Shown: one piece after another, positions 1 to 4,900 of the stretch
Layout of the letters: every line of letters starts with the position of its first letter
Position numbering within the stretch: position 1 is the first letter of the stretch
Assembly (NCBI GenBank): GCA_023390695.1
Contig: JAEWCJ010000296.1
Location: forward strand, 1 to 5,184
Origin: Pseudomonadota bacterium
Lineage (GTDB): Bacteria > Pseudomonadota > Alphaproteobacteria > Rhizobiales > Xanthobacteraceae
Reading direction: 5' to 3'
DNA: 5,184 nt
Translations under genes and position numbers: made by a program
The notes under the pieces: generated by a model
Seen by the model: the letters and a program-made list of their open reading frames with translations, nothing else
Told to the model about the DNA's origin: nothing
Databases searched by the model: none

Positions 1-11
1 CCGGAATCTGC

Positions 12-509
12 TTAGGGCAGCCGCCGGATTCCGCCGGCATCGAGCCGCGCCAGCGCATCACTGATCCTGTCTCCCGCGATCCGCCAGTCGGGCACGATCT
101 CGGCCAGCGGCACCAGCACGAAGGCCCGTTCCAGCACACGCGGGTGCGGCAGGGTCAGATCGGGCTCGTCGACGCTGCGGCCGGCGCAATCGATCAGATC
201 GATGTCGAGGGTGCGCGGACCCCAGCGGGTCTCGCGCGCCCGGTCGCGGCCGAACAGGCGTTCGACCATCTGCCCGCGCGCCAGCAATTCGCGCGGCGTC
301 AGCGCGGTCTCGATCAGGATGCAGGCATTGACGAAGGGCGGCTGGTCCTCCACGCCCCAGGGCGGGGTCAGGTAGTCGGAGGAACGCTTGCGCAGCCGCA
401 CCTCCCGGCCGTCGCAATAGGTATCGATCGCGCGGGCGATGGTGGCGCGGGCATCGCCGACATTGCCGCCGAAGGCGATCAGGGCCTCGGCGGGCGCGTC
501 CCCGGTCAC
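12..509 (-). CDS. folK: 2-amino-4-hydroxy-6-hydroxymethyldihydropteridine pyrophosphokinase (HPPK)
   Basis: FolK transfers pyrophosphate from ATP to 6-hydroxymethyl-7,8-dihydropterin, giving the activated pterin that FolP uses; it is a cytosolic folate-pathway enzyme. The 165-aa protein, a usual length, has the HPPK landmarks in order: the N-terminal strand and glycine turn ALIAFGGNVGD (9-19), the pterin-side motif FVNA (59-62), the signature RWGPRTLDIDLI (95-106), in which D102 and D104 match the magnesium-binding aspartates, and LPHPRVLERAFVLVPL (120-135), with H122 and R128 matching ATP-side residues. The start is GTG at 509. Its first bases overlap the folB stop as GTGA, which supports this start and implies translational coupling; no strong Shine-Dalgarno is seen. 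The stop is TAA at 12-14, and only 11 bases of downstream sequence are visible, so no terminator can be assessed. The identification is firm. Confidence 0.97.
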   Translation of the reverse strand: MTGDAPAEALIAFGGNVGDARATIARAIDTYCDGREVRLRKRSSDYLTPPWGVEDQPPFVNACILIETALTPRELLARGQMVERLFGRDRARETRWGPRTLDIDLIDCAGRSVDEPDLTLPHPRVLERAFVLVPLAEIVPDWRIAGDRISDALARLDAGGIRRLP

Positions 510-874
510 GTCCGCCGCGTGCGGGTGAGGGCGATGCCGACATCGGCGAAAGTCGCGGCAATCGGCGCGTGCGGCTTGTGCACGGTGATGCGGACGGCGG
601 TGATCTTGTCGAATTTCGCCAGCACGGCATCGACGACGGCGCCCGCCGCGGCTTCGATCAGCTTGTAGCGCTTGCCGGTGAAGGCCTGCTGCGCGATGGC
701 GACCACCTGATCGTAGGACACCGTCTGTGCCAGGCGGTCGGTGCGGGCGGCTTCCGACAGATCGATGGTCAGATCGAGATCGATGCTGAAGGTCTGGCCC
801 ACCTTGGCTTCATGCGGCATCACCCCGTGATAGGCGTGCAGCGTGAGTGCCTTGACGAAAATCGTGTCGCTCAT
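506..874 (-). CDS. folB: Dihydroneopterin aldolase (DHNA)
   Basis: FolB cleaves 7,8-dihydroneopterin to 6-hydroxymethyl-7,8-dihydropterin and glycolaldehyde, the step just before FolK. The 122-aa length fits the single-domain family, which forms ring-shaped oligomers of a tunnelling fold. Visible landmarks are YHGVMPHEAKVGQ (15-27), with E22 at the conserved active-site glutamate; VSYDQV (52-57), with the conserved tyrosine Y54; LIEAAAGAVVDAVL (72-85), with the pterin-anchoring glutamate E74; and VRITVHKPHAPI (94-105), with K100 as the catalytic lysine. These correspondences come from family knowledge, not an alignment. The ATG at 874 overlaps the folP stop (ATGA), and a purine-rich GGGGCAGCCCA lies just upstream within folP. 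The 3' end overlaps folK by 4 nt. Together they form a tightly coupled folP-folB-folK unit. Nothing is missing or truncated. Confidence 0.95.
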   Translation of the reverse strand: MSDTIFVKALTLHAYHGVMPHEAKVGQTFSIDLDLTIDLSEAARTDRLAQTVSYDQVVAIAQQAFTGKRYKLIEAAAGAVVDAVLAKFDKITAVRITVHKPHAPIAATFADVGIALTRTRRT

Positions 875-1728
875 TGGGCTGCCCCGATTGCCTCGCTGAC
901 CCGCAATGCCTGCACCGTCTCGGCGACGTCATGCACACGCAGGATCGCCGCGCCTTTCTGCACCGCCAGCAGATTCCCGGCGATCGAGCCGCCCAGCCGT
1001 TGCATCGGCTCCGACGGCACGATGTGGGAGATGAAGCGCTTGCGCGACAGGGCCATCAGCAGCGGCAGACCGAAGCGCTTGAAGTCCTCGAACCTTGCAA
1101 TGGCTTGAATGCTCTGCTCGGGGGTCTTGCCGAATCCGATGCCGGGATCGAGCAGGATCATGTCGCGGGCGATGCCGGCGCGGTCGGCGATCTCGAGCGA
1201 GCGTTCGAAGAATGCCATCATGTCGGCGATGATGTCGATGCCGGGATCGGCCTTGACGCGGTTATGCATGACGATCACCGGCACGCGATACTCCGCCACC
1301 ACGCGGGCCATGTCGGGATCGTGCTGCAGGCCCCAGATGTCGTTGGCGATCTGCGCGCCCTGTTCGATGGCCCAGGCGACAACCTTGGCCTTCATGCTGT
1401 CGATTGATACCGGCTTGCCCAGCGCGATGACCGGCGGGAGTATCGGCTGCAGCCGCGCGCATTCCTCTTCCGCCGAAATCGCCACCGCATTGCCATAGGG
1501 ACGGGTGGATTCGGCCCCGATATCGATGATGTCGGCGCCGTCCTGCACCATGCGCGTCGCATGCGCGATGGCGATTGCGGGATCGACAAAGAGCCCGCCA
1601 TCGGAAAAGGAATCCGGCGTCACATTGAGGATGCCCATGACCAGCGTGCGCCTGGCCGCCAGCAGGCGCGTCAGCGCCGACGGGCCTTGGTCTGCAGGCA
1701 GGCTGGACAGGGAACGGGCTGTGTTCAT
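871..1728 (-). CDS. folP: Dihydropteroate synthase (DHPS)
   Basis: FolP condenses 6-hydroxymethyl-dihydropterin pyrophosphate with p-aminobenzoate to form 7,8-dihydropteroate, and is the family targeted by sulfonamides. The 285-aa TIM-barrel protein carries every DHPS block: MGILNVTPDSFSDGG (31-45, N35), IDIGAESTRP (68-77, T75 and R76), VSIDS (107-111, D110), IANDIWG (127-133, N130), VIVMHNR (151-157), LLDPGIGFGKT (192-202, D194), LSRKRF (227-232, K230) and RVHDV (264-268, R264 and H266). The residue before LSRK is Ala, where Gly is frequent; MHNR replaces the enterobacterial MHM but also occurs in other bacterial DHPS as I recall. The ATG at 1728 leaves about 30 residues before the first motif, normal for the family, but only a weak ribosome site precedes it. 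It overlaps folB by 4 nt and lies 58 nt after the DUF4332 gene. Confidence 0.98.
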   Translation of the reverse strand: MNTARSLSSLPADQGPSALTRLLAARRTLVMGILNVTPDSFSDGGLFVDPAIAIAHATRMVQDGADIIDIGAESTRPYGNAVAISAEEECARLQPILPPVIALGKPVSIDSMKAKVVAWAIEQGAQIANDIWGLQHDPDMARVVAEYRVPVIVMHNRVKADPGIDIIADMMAFFERSLEIADRAGIARDMILLDPGIGFGKTPEQSIQAIARFEDFKRFGLPLLMALSRKRFISHIVPSEPMQRLGGSIAGNLLAVQKGAAILRVHDVAETVQALRVSEAIGAAQ

Positions 1729-1737
1729 GGTCCAGCC

Positions 1738-1766
1738 GCTTTGCGCGGTCCCCGGGAGGGTGTCAA
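1738..1766 (-). promoter_or_regulatory. Candidate sigma-70 promoter for folPBK
   Basis: In the 58-nt gap between the DUF4332 gene and folP, the minus strand reads TTGACA (1766-1761), an exact -35 consensus, then 17 nt, then CAAAGC (1743-1738), a poor -10 with two of six consensus positions. If used, transcription would start within a few bases of the folP ATG at 1728, giving an almost leaderless message; this would fit the weak Shine-Dalgarno there. The -35 match may be chance. The fol genes could equally be read only from upstream. Confidence 0.25.
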
Positions 1767-1786
1767 GCGCCCGCAGATAAGGGTCG

Positions 1787-2200
1787 CTAATACGATATTT
1801 TCAGCGGCAATTCCTTGGCCGCATCGATCCAGCGCCCGACCGTCTTGTCGGTGGGGACGAGCTTGACCATTTTCCGCTTCAGATTGGCTTCGCGCATCGC
1901 CGCCGCCAGCCGGGCGGGGTTGCGATGCTTCAGTTCGCGCACGGTATCGACGCCGCAGGCCCGCAGCAATTCGGCATAATCGGCGCCAAGCCCCTTGATG
2001 CGCATGCGGTCGGCCATGTTGGCGAGACGCAGCAATTCCTTTTCATCGATGCCGGTCTTCTCGGCGAGCAGCTTGCGCCCCTTGCTGGTGCGCGCGGCGT
2101 CGAGCAGTCTGCCGGTGGTACGGATGCCGATTTTGCGAAAAATAGCGACGGTTTCCGCATCGATCCCGTCGAGATTCTTGATCGGATATGAAACCGACAC
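1787..2200 (-). CDS. DUF4332 domain protein with tandem helix-hairpin-helix-like repeats
   Basis: This 137-aa soluble protein is of unknown function. Two related segments stand out: LDGIDAETVAIFRKIGIRTTGRLL (10-33) and IKGLGADYAELLRACGVDTVRELK (68-91). Each has the G-[IL]-G/D hairpin followed by a helix and a second turn (GIRTTGRLL, GVDTVREL), typical of helix-hairpin-helix modules and of the DUF4332 family. The C-terminal part (95-130) is basic and helical (NPARLAAAMREANLKRKMVKL). Such folds often bind DNA or mediate protein contacts; no catalytic residues or membrane segment are seen, so the role here is open. The start is GTG at 2200, preceded on the minus strand by a purine-rich GAGGGGGC about 8 nt away, which supports it. 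It ends in TAG. It lies 47 nt after the DUF2267-like gene and 58 nt before folP, in the same direction, so co-transcription is plausible. Confidence 0.85.
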   Translation of the reverse strand: MSVSYPIKNLDGIDAETVAIFRKIGIRTTGRLLDAARTSKGRKLLAEKTGIDEKELLRLANMADRMRIKGLGADYAELLRACGVDTVRELKHRNPARLAAAMREANLKRKMVKLVPTDKTVGRWIDAAKELPLKISY

Positions 2201-2227
2201 TTAGACGCCCCCTCAAACAAAGTCTCG

Positions 2228-2242
2228 CCGCGTGGTTCGCGG
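2228..2242 (-). terminator. Small GC hairpin between two minus-strand genes
   Basis: The 47-nt gap holds CCGCG-(5 nt)-CGCGG, a 5-bp perfect stem with a 5-nt loop, starting 6 nt after the stop codon of the DUF2267-like gene. There is no proper T-run after it on the minus strand (only scattered Ts in GACTTTGTTTG), so at most it would be a weak attenuator or an mRNA-end stabiliser. Confidence 0.2.
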
Positions 2243-2247
2243 ACTTA

Positions 2248-2604
2248 TCAAATGTACTGGCTCAAACCCGGAATCGCGGCGACGACCTCGCCCACGGTAT
2301 CCTCTCCCGCCTTTTCCCGGGCATAGGCCAGCAGGGTGCGGGCGACGCTCTGCACCTCGCCCATGCTGAGCCCGGCCGACATCAACTGGGTGCCGACACC
2401 CATGATGCCGCCCATCCCGAACATGCCGCCGCCTTCATTGGCCTGCGCGGCGGCTTCCGCACCGGGCATGCTGGCGAGCATGGCCTGCACCTTGTCGGCG
2501 GGGCCTTCCTTCAAAAGAAATGCTAAAATGATTCCGACCGCTTTTTCGGCGACGGCACGATCGATACCGACTTCGGCGACCAGCCGCCCAACGAGTTCGT
2601 CCAT
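2248..2604 (-). CDS. Small helical protein, DUF2267/DUF2780-like
   Basis: The function is unknown. The 118-aa product has an N-terminal helical part (MDELVGRLVAEVGIDRAVAE, then KAVGIILAFLLKEGPADKVQAML, 21-43), a flexible Gly/Met-rich middle (EGGGMFGMGGIMGVG, 57-71) and a C-terminal helical part (LSMGEVQSVARTLLAYAREKAGEDTVGEVVAAIPGL, 79-114). The pattern of a short helical bundle with acidic-hydrophobic repeats and a final IPGLSQ resembles small alphaproteobacterial proteins annotated DUF2267 or DUF2780; this is from memory, and the family name is less certain than the gene itself. No signal peptide or clear transmembrane span is seen; residues 23-31 are hydrophobic but too short. The ATG at 2604 is chosen over an in-frame GTG at 2622 because GGAGG lies 8 nt upstream of the ATG. 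The gene is first of the minus-strand run leading into DUF4332 and the fol genes. Confidence 0.78.
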   Translation of the reverse strand: MDELVGRLVAEVGIDRAVAEKAVGIILAFLLKEGPADKVQAMLASMPGAEAAAQANEGGGMFGMGGIMGVGTQLMSAGLSMGEVQSVARTLLAYAREKAGEDTVGEVVAAIPGLSQYI

Positions 2605-2612
2605 GATGGCCC

Positions 2613-2617
2613 CCTCC
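2613..2617 (-). promoter_or_regulatory. Shine-Dalgarno deciding the 2604 start
   Basis: On the minus strand, GGAGG (2617-2613) within GGGAGGGGG precedes the ATG at 2604 by 8 nt. It lies inside the extension that a GTG start at 2622 would translate, so it argues for the shorter protein beginning MDEL. Confidence 0.7.
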
Positions 2618-2692
2618 CGCACTGACGGCGAGTTATCCGCTATTGATAGTCAATTCACGCGGCGAGTAAAACACGTTCGCAAGCGTTTGTAT

Positions 2693-2707
2693 TCGTGTGT
2701 GACACGA
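2693..2707. promoter_or_regulatory. Perfect inverted repeat in divergent intergenic region
   Basis: TCGTGT-GTG-ACACGA is a perfect 6-bp inverted repeat around 3 nt. It sits near the middle of the 241-nt gap between the minus-strand DUF2267-like gene (start 2604) and the plus-strand ATPase gene (start 2846). A 15-bp dyad of this size could be an operator for a dimeric regulator; with a 3-nt loop it is a poor RNA hairpin. No regulator family is recognised from the sequence. Confidence 0.3.
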
Positions 2708-2775
2708 TGGCCACTATCCTGTCATGCTTGACTTCGCACGATAAGGTGCAATGGAAGTTCCGACGCGATGGCTTT

Positions 2776-2791
2776 GCGCGGTTGACCGCGC
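2776..2791. promoter_or_regulatory. Perfect 7-bp dyad overlapping the candidate -35 box
   Basis: GCGCGGT-TG-ACCGCGC is a perfect inverted repeat with a 2-nt centre, too tight to fold as a hairpin but well shaped for a dimeric DNA-binding protein. It covers the TTGACC proposed as the -35 element of the ATPase gene, so a bound protein would compete with RNA polymerase. High local GC raises the chance of a fortuitous match. Confidence 0.3.
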
Positions 2792-2810
2792 GCCGCATCG
2801 GCAGAAAGAT
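2782..2810 (+). promoter_or_regulatory. Candidate sigma-70 promoter of the HerA-like ATPase gene
   Basis: TTGACC (2782-2787), five of six -35 consensus bases, is followed after 17 nt by AAAGAT (2805-2810), three of six for -10, and an A/T-rich stretch TTTAAAAT. The predicted start near 2817 would leave a leader of about 30 nt before the ATG at 2846. Spacing is ideal but the -10 is weak. Confidence 0.35.
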
Positions 2811-2833
2811 GCTTTAAAATCAGTGAGCTTCTC

Positions 2834-2838
2834 AGAGG
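2834..2838 (+). promoter_or_regulatory. Shine-Dalgarno of the HerA-like ATPase gene
   Basis: AGAGG ends 7 nt before the ATG at 2846, which fixes that start. The stretch AGAGGTTTTGTAATG resembles the AGAGGTTTGTCATG in front of the M20 gene at 4901. Confidence 0.65.
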
Positions 2839-2845
2839 TTTTGTA

Positions 2846-4480
2846 ATGGCGAAATCGTCAAGGACGCCGAAGAGCGCGAAACAGCAGAAGACGGCCGAGT
2901 CGGCACCGGCGGCCAGCGCCACCTTGTCCTCCGAAATCGATCCGGCGGGGCAGATTTTTGTCGGCCAAAGCGAAAAGCCGGAACTGCTGACGCTCAAGCT
3001 TGCCAATCGTCACGGCCTTGTGACCGGCGCCACCGGTACCGGCAAGACGGTGACGCTGCAGGTGCTTGCGGGAGGTTTTTCGCGCGCCGGCGTGCCGGTC
3101 TTTGCCGCCGACATCAAGGGCGATCTGTCCGGCATCGCGACGATGGGCGAGCCGAAGGATTTCCTGGTGCAGCGCGCCGCCGGCATGGGCTTCAAATTCC
3201 AGCCTGACGAATTTCCTGTCATCTTTTGGGACGTGTTCGGCGAGCAGGGGCATCCCACCCGCGTGACCATTTCCGAGATCGGCCCGCTCTTGCTGGCGCG
3301 GCTGCTCGACCTCAACGACGTGCAGGAGGGCGCGCTCAACATCGCCTTCCGCATCGCCGACGAGGAAGGCCTGCTGCTGGTGGATCTGAAGGATCTGCGC
3401 GCGATCCTCAATTACATCGCCGAGCGTGCGCCTGAACTCACCACGCAATACGGCAACATCTCCAAGCAGACCATCGGCACCATCCAGCGCTCGCTGCTGG
3501 TACTGGAGAACCAGGGCGGCACCAAGCTGTTCGGTGAGCCGGCGTTGCAGCTCAAGGACTTCATGAAGACCGACCGCGACGGCCGCGGTTACATCAATAT
3601 CCTTGCCGCCGAAAAGCTGATGGAAAGCCCGCGCCTTTACGGCACCTTCCTGCTGGCGCTGCTGTCGGAGCTGTTCGAGGAATTGCCGGAAGTGGGCGAC
3701 CCGGAAAAGCCGAAACTCGTCTTCTTCTTCGACGAGGCGCATCTGCTGTTCACCGATGCGCCGAAGGCTTTGCTCGACAAGATCGAGCAGGTGGTGCGCC
3801 TGATCCGCTCCAAGGGCGTCGGCGTCTATTTCGTCACCCAGAACCCGCTCGACGTGCCGGACAAGGTGCTGGCGCAGCTCGGCAACCGCGTGCAGCACGC
3901 GTTGCGCGCCTTCACGCCACGCGACCAGAAGGCGGTGCAGACCGCGGCCTCGACCTTCCGGCCCAATCCGAATCTCGACACCGCCCGCGTTATCATGGAA
4001 CTGGGGACCGGCGAGGCGCTGGTCTCATTCCTGGAAGGCAAGGGCACGCCGTCGATGGTCGAGCGCACCATGATCCGGCCGCCGGTGGCGCGCATCGGGC
4101 CGCTCTCGCCGGAGGAGCGCCGCGCGGTCATCGCCAAGAGTCCGCTCAAGGGCAAATACGACCAGGAGGTGGATCCGGAATCCGCCTTCGAGATGCTGCA
4201 GAAGCGCACGTTGGAAACCGCCGCACAGAAACAGGCGGAGGAGAATGGCGGCGGCGGCGGCATCTTCGGCTGGCTCGGCGGCCTTCTCGGCACCAACCGC
4301 AAGCGCGGCGAACGGCTGAGCACGACGCAGACCATCGCCCGCGAAGTCACACGCACGGTCACCAACCGCGTCGCCGGCCAGATCGCCGCCGAACTCGGCC
4401 GCAAGGTCGGCGGCCGCGCCGGCTCCTCGGTCGGCCGCGCCATCGTGCGTGGTACGCTCGGCGGGATTCTGCGGCGGTGA
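2846..4480 (+). CDS. HerA/FtsK-like P-loop ATPase, DUF853 (YjgR) family
   Basis: This is a predicted cytosolic motor-type ATPase; the physiological role of DUF853 proteins is not established as far as I know. The 544-aa protein opens with a basic, Ala/Ser-rich tail (1-25), then the ATPase core: NRHGLVTGATGTGKTVTL (54-71) with Walker A GATGTGKT at 61-68, the family-typical ADIKGDLSGIA (88-98), Walker B LVFFFDEAHLLF (291-302) with D296 and E297, and VTQNPLDVPDKVLAQLGNRVQ (330-350) followed by HALRAFTPRDQKAV, which holds candidate sensor and arginine-finger residues. After 415 come a charged linker, a poly-Gly stretch (468-472) and a basic tail with glycines every fourth residue (518, 522, 526, 530). 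The length is close to that of E. coli YjgR (about 500). No NurA-type nuclease or other usual HerA partner adjoins it. It overlaps the next gene by 4 nt (GTGA). Confidence 0.95.
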   Translation: MAKSSRTPKSAKQQKTAESAPAASATLSSEIDPAGQIFVGQSEKPELLTLKLANRHGLVTGATGTGKTVTLQVLAGGFSRAGVPVFAADIKGDLSGIATMGEPKDFLVQRAAGMGFKFQPDEFPVIFWDVFGEQGHPTRVTISEIGPLLLARLLDLNDVQEGALNIAFRIADEEGLLLVDLKDLRAILNYIAERAPELTTQYGNISKQTIGTIQRSLLVLENQGGTKLFGEPALQLKDFMKTDRDGRGYINILAAEKLMESPRLYGTFLLALLSELFEELPEVGDPEKPKLVFFFDEAHLLFTDAPKALLDKIEQVVRLIRSKGVGVYFVTQNPLDVPDKVLAQLGNRVQHALRAFTPRDQKAVQTAASTFRPNPNLDTARVIMELGTGEALVSFLEGKGTPSMVERTMIRPPVARIGPLSPEERRAVIAKSPLKGKYDQEVDPESAFEMLQKRTLETAAQKQAEENGGGGGIFGWLGGLLGTNRKRGERLSTTQTIAREVTRTVTNRVAGQIAAELGRKVGGRAGSSVGRAIVRGTLGGILRR

Positions 4481-4785
4481 GGTATGCCCGCATCTGGCGC
4501 GGCCGCACCCGACGCGACAAGGCGGACGATTATGAGCGCTACTGGCGGGCAAATGGCGTCAAGCCGCTGCTCGACCGCGGCGCGCGGCGGGTCCAGATGC
4601 TGCGCGAGGATGGCGAGACGGAATGCGAGTTCGTGACCATCTCCTGGTGGGACAGCATCGAGGCGATGGGCGCGGGACCAGAGCCGCGCCGCACGCATCA
4701 TCTGCCGCGCGATCCGGAATTTCTGCTCGAGCTGCCCGAGCATGTGCAGATTCTGAAATTGCTGGAGACGCAAGGCGGCATCTGA
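4477..4785 (+). CDS. Antibiotic-biosynthesis-monooxygenase-like (dimeric alpha-beta barrel) protein
   Basis: This 102-aa protein looks like a single ferredoxin-like ABM domain: the first strand ARIWRGRT (4-11), a helix with KADDYERYWRANGVKPLL (15-32), strands around RRVQMLRED (37-45) and CEFVTISWWDSIEAM (49-63), then HHLPRDPEFLLELPEHVQIL (74-93). The WDSIEAM element and the final [DE]-x-x-FLLELPE-x-V resemble small proteins annotated as antibiotic biosynthesis monooxygenases. Most such proteins have no proven monooxygenase activity and no cofactor-binding residues are evident, so the reaction and substrate are unknown. The start is GTG at 4477, overlapping the ATPase stop as GTGA; a nearby ATG at 4484 is out of frame. 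Without a clear Shine-Dalgarno, translation probably depends on the upstream gene. Whether the two products work together cannot be told from this sequence. Confidence 0.82.
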   Translation: MRYARIWRGRTRRDKADDYERYWRANGVKPLLDRGARRVQMLREDGETECEFVTISWWDSIEAMGAGPEPRRTHHLPRDPEFLLELPEHVQILKLLETQGGI

Positions 4786-4797
4786 ACTGATATTTTC

Positions 4798-4884
4798 CGT
4801 CATGGCCGGGCTCGTCCCGGCCATCCCGATAAGGGGCGCAGTGCCTCTCTGAGCGGGATGCCCGGCACAGGGCCGGGTATGACG
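4798..4884. repeat. REP/BIME-like palindromic repeat pair
   Basis: Two 33-nt arms in opposite orientation (4798-4830 and 4852-4884), 25 of 33 positions identical when one is reverse-complemented, flank a 21-nt spacer. Each arm folds by itself: arm one as a perfect 9-bp stem (4802-4810 with 4816-4824), arm two as a 9-bp stem with one G-T pair (4858-4866 with 4872-4880), both with 5-nt loops. Two of the differences between arms are compensatory pair swaps. The reverse strand translates across it to GMAGTSPAMT, which I recall from many spurious rhizobial frames, so a dispersed genomic repeat is likely. It fills most of the 115-nt gap between the ABM-like and M20 genes and ends 4 nt before the M20 Shine-Dalgarno. 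No T-run follows either hairpin, so it is not a classical terminator. Confidence 0.8.
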
Positions 4885-4888
4885 AACT

Positions 4889-4894
4889 GAGAGG
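4889..4894 (+). promoter_or_regulatory. Shine-Dalgarno of the M20 peptidase gene
   Basis: GAGAGG ends 6 nt before the ATG at 4901 and supports that start. It is exactly complementary to CCTCTC at 4844-4849 in the spacer of the adjacent repeat, so in a transcript coming through from upstream it could be base-paired. Confidence 0.7.
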
Positions 4895-4900
4895 TTTGTC

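Noticed and set aside
58..630. 190-codon minus-strand frame overlapping folK and folB, plus several plus-strand frames opposite the fol genes
   Set aside because: The Arg/Ala/Pro-rich compositions are typical of shifted frames, whereas FolK, FolB and FolP account for the region with all their catalytic motifs.
2605..2622. GTG start at 2622, adding six residues to the DUF2267-like protein
   Set aside because: The GGAGG ribosome site falls inside the extension and is correctly spaced for the ATG at 2604.
2709..2719. TATCCT at 2714-2719 as a plus-strand -10 box
   Set aside because: The hexamer 17 nt upstream (TTCGTG) matches the -35 consensus only at its first two positions, and the TTGACC/AAAGAT pair further downstream is better placed.
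2722..3006. 94-codon minus-strand frame across the ATPase gene start
   Set aside because: It is antisense to the start of a well-supported gene, has no recognisable motif, and would occupy the proposed ATPase promoter region.
2858..3898. 346-codon open frame antisense to the ATPase gene
   Set aside because: It is rich in Arg, His, Gln and Leu runs with no recognisable domain, and lies wholly opposite a gene with intact Walker motifs. Long antisense frames are expected from codon bias in GC-rich coding DNA.
2846..4785. A HerA-based antiphage defence module
   Set aside because: The ATPase belongs to the DUF853/YjgR branch, and no nuclease, SIR2, DUF4297 or other effector gene adjoins it. The surroundings are housekeeping genes without mobile-element signs.
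4798..4884. Intrinsic terminator or CRISPR repeat
   Set aside because: Neither hairpin is followed by a T-run on either strand, and there are only two opposed copies with one spacer, not direct repeats with several spacers.
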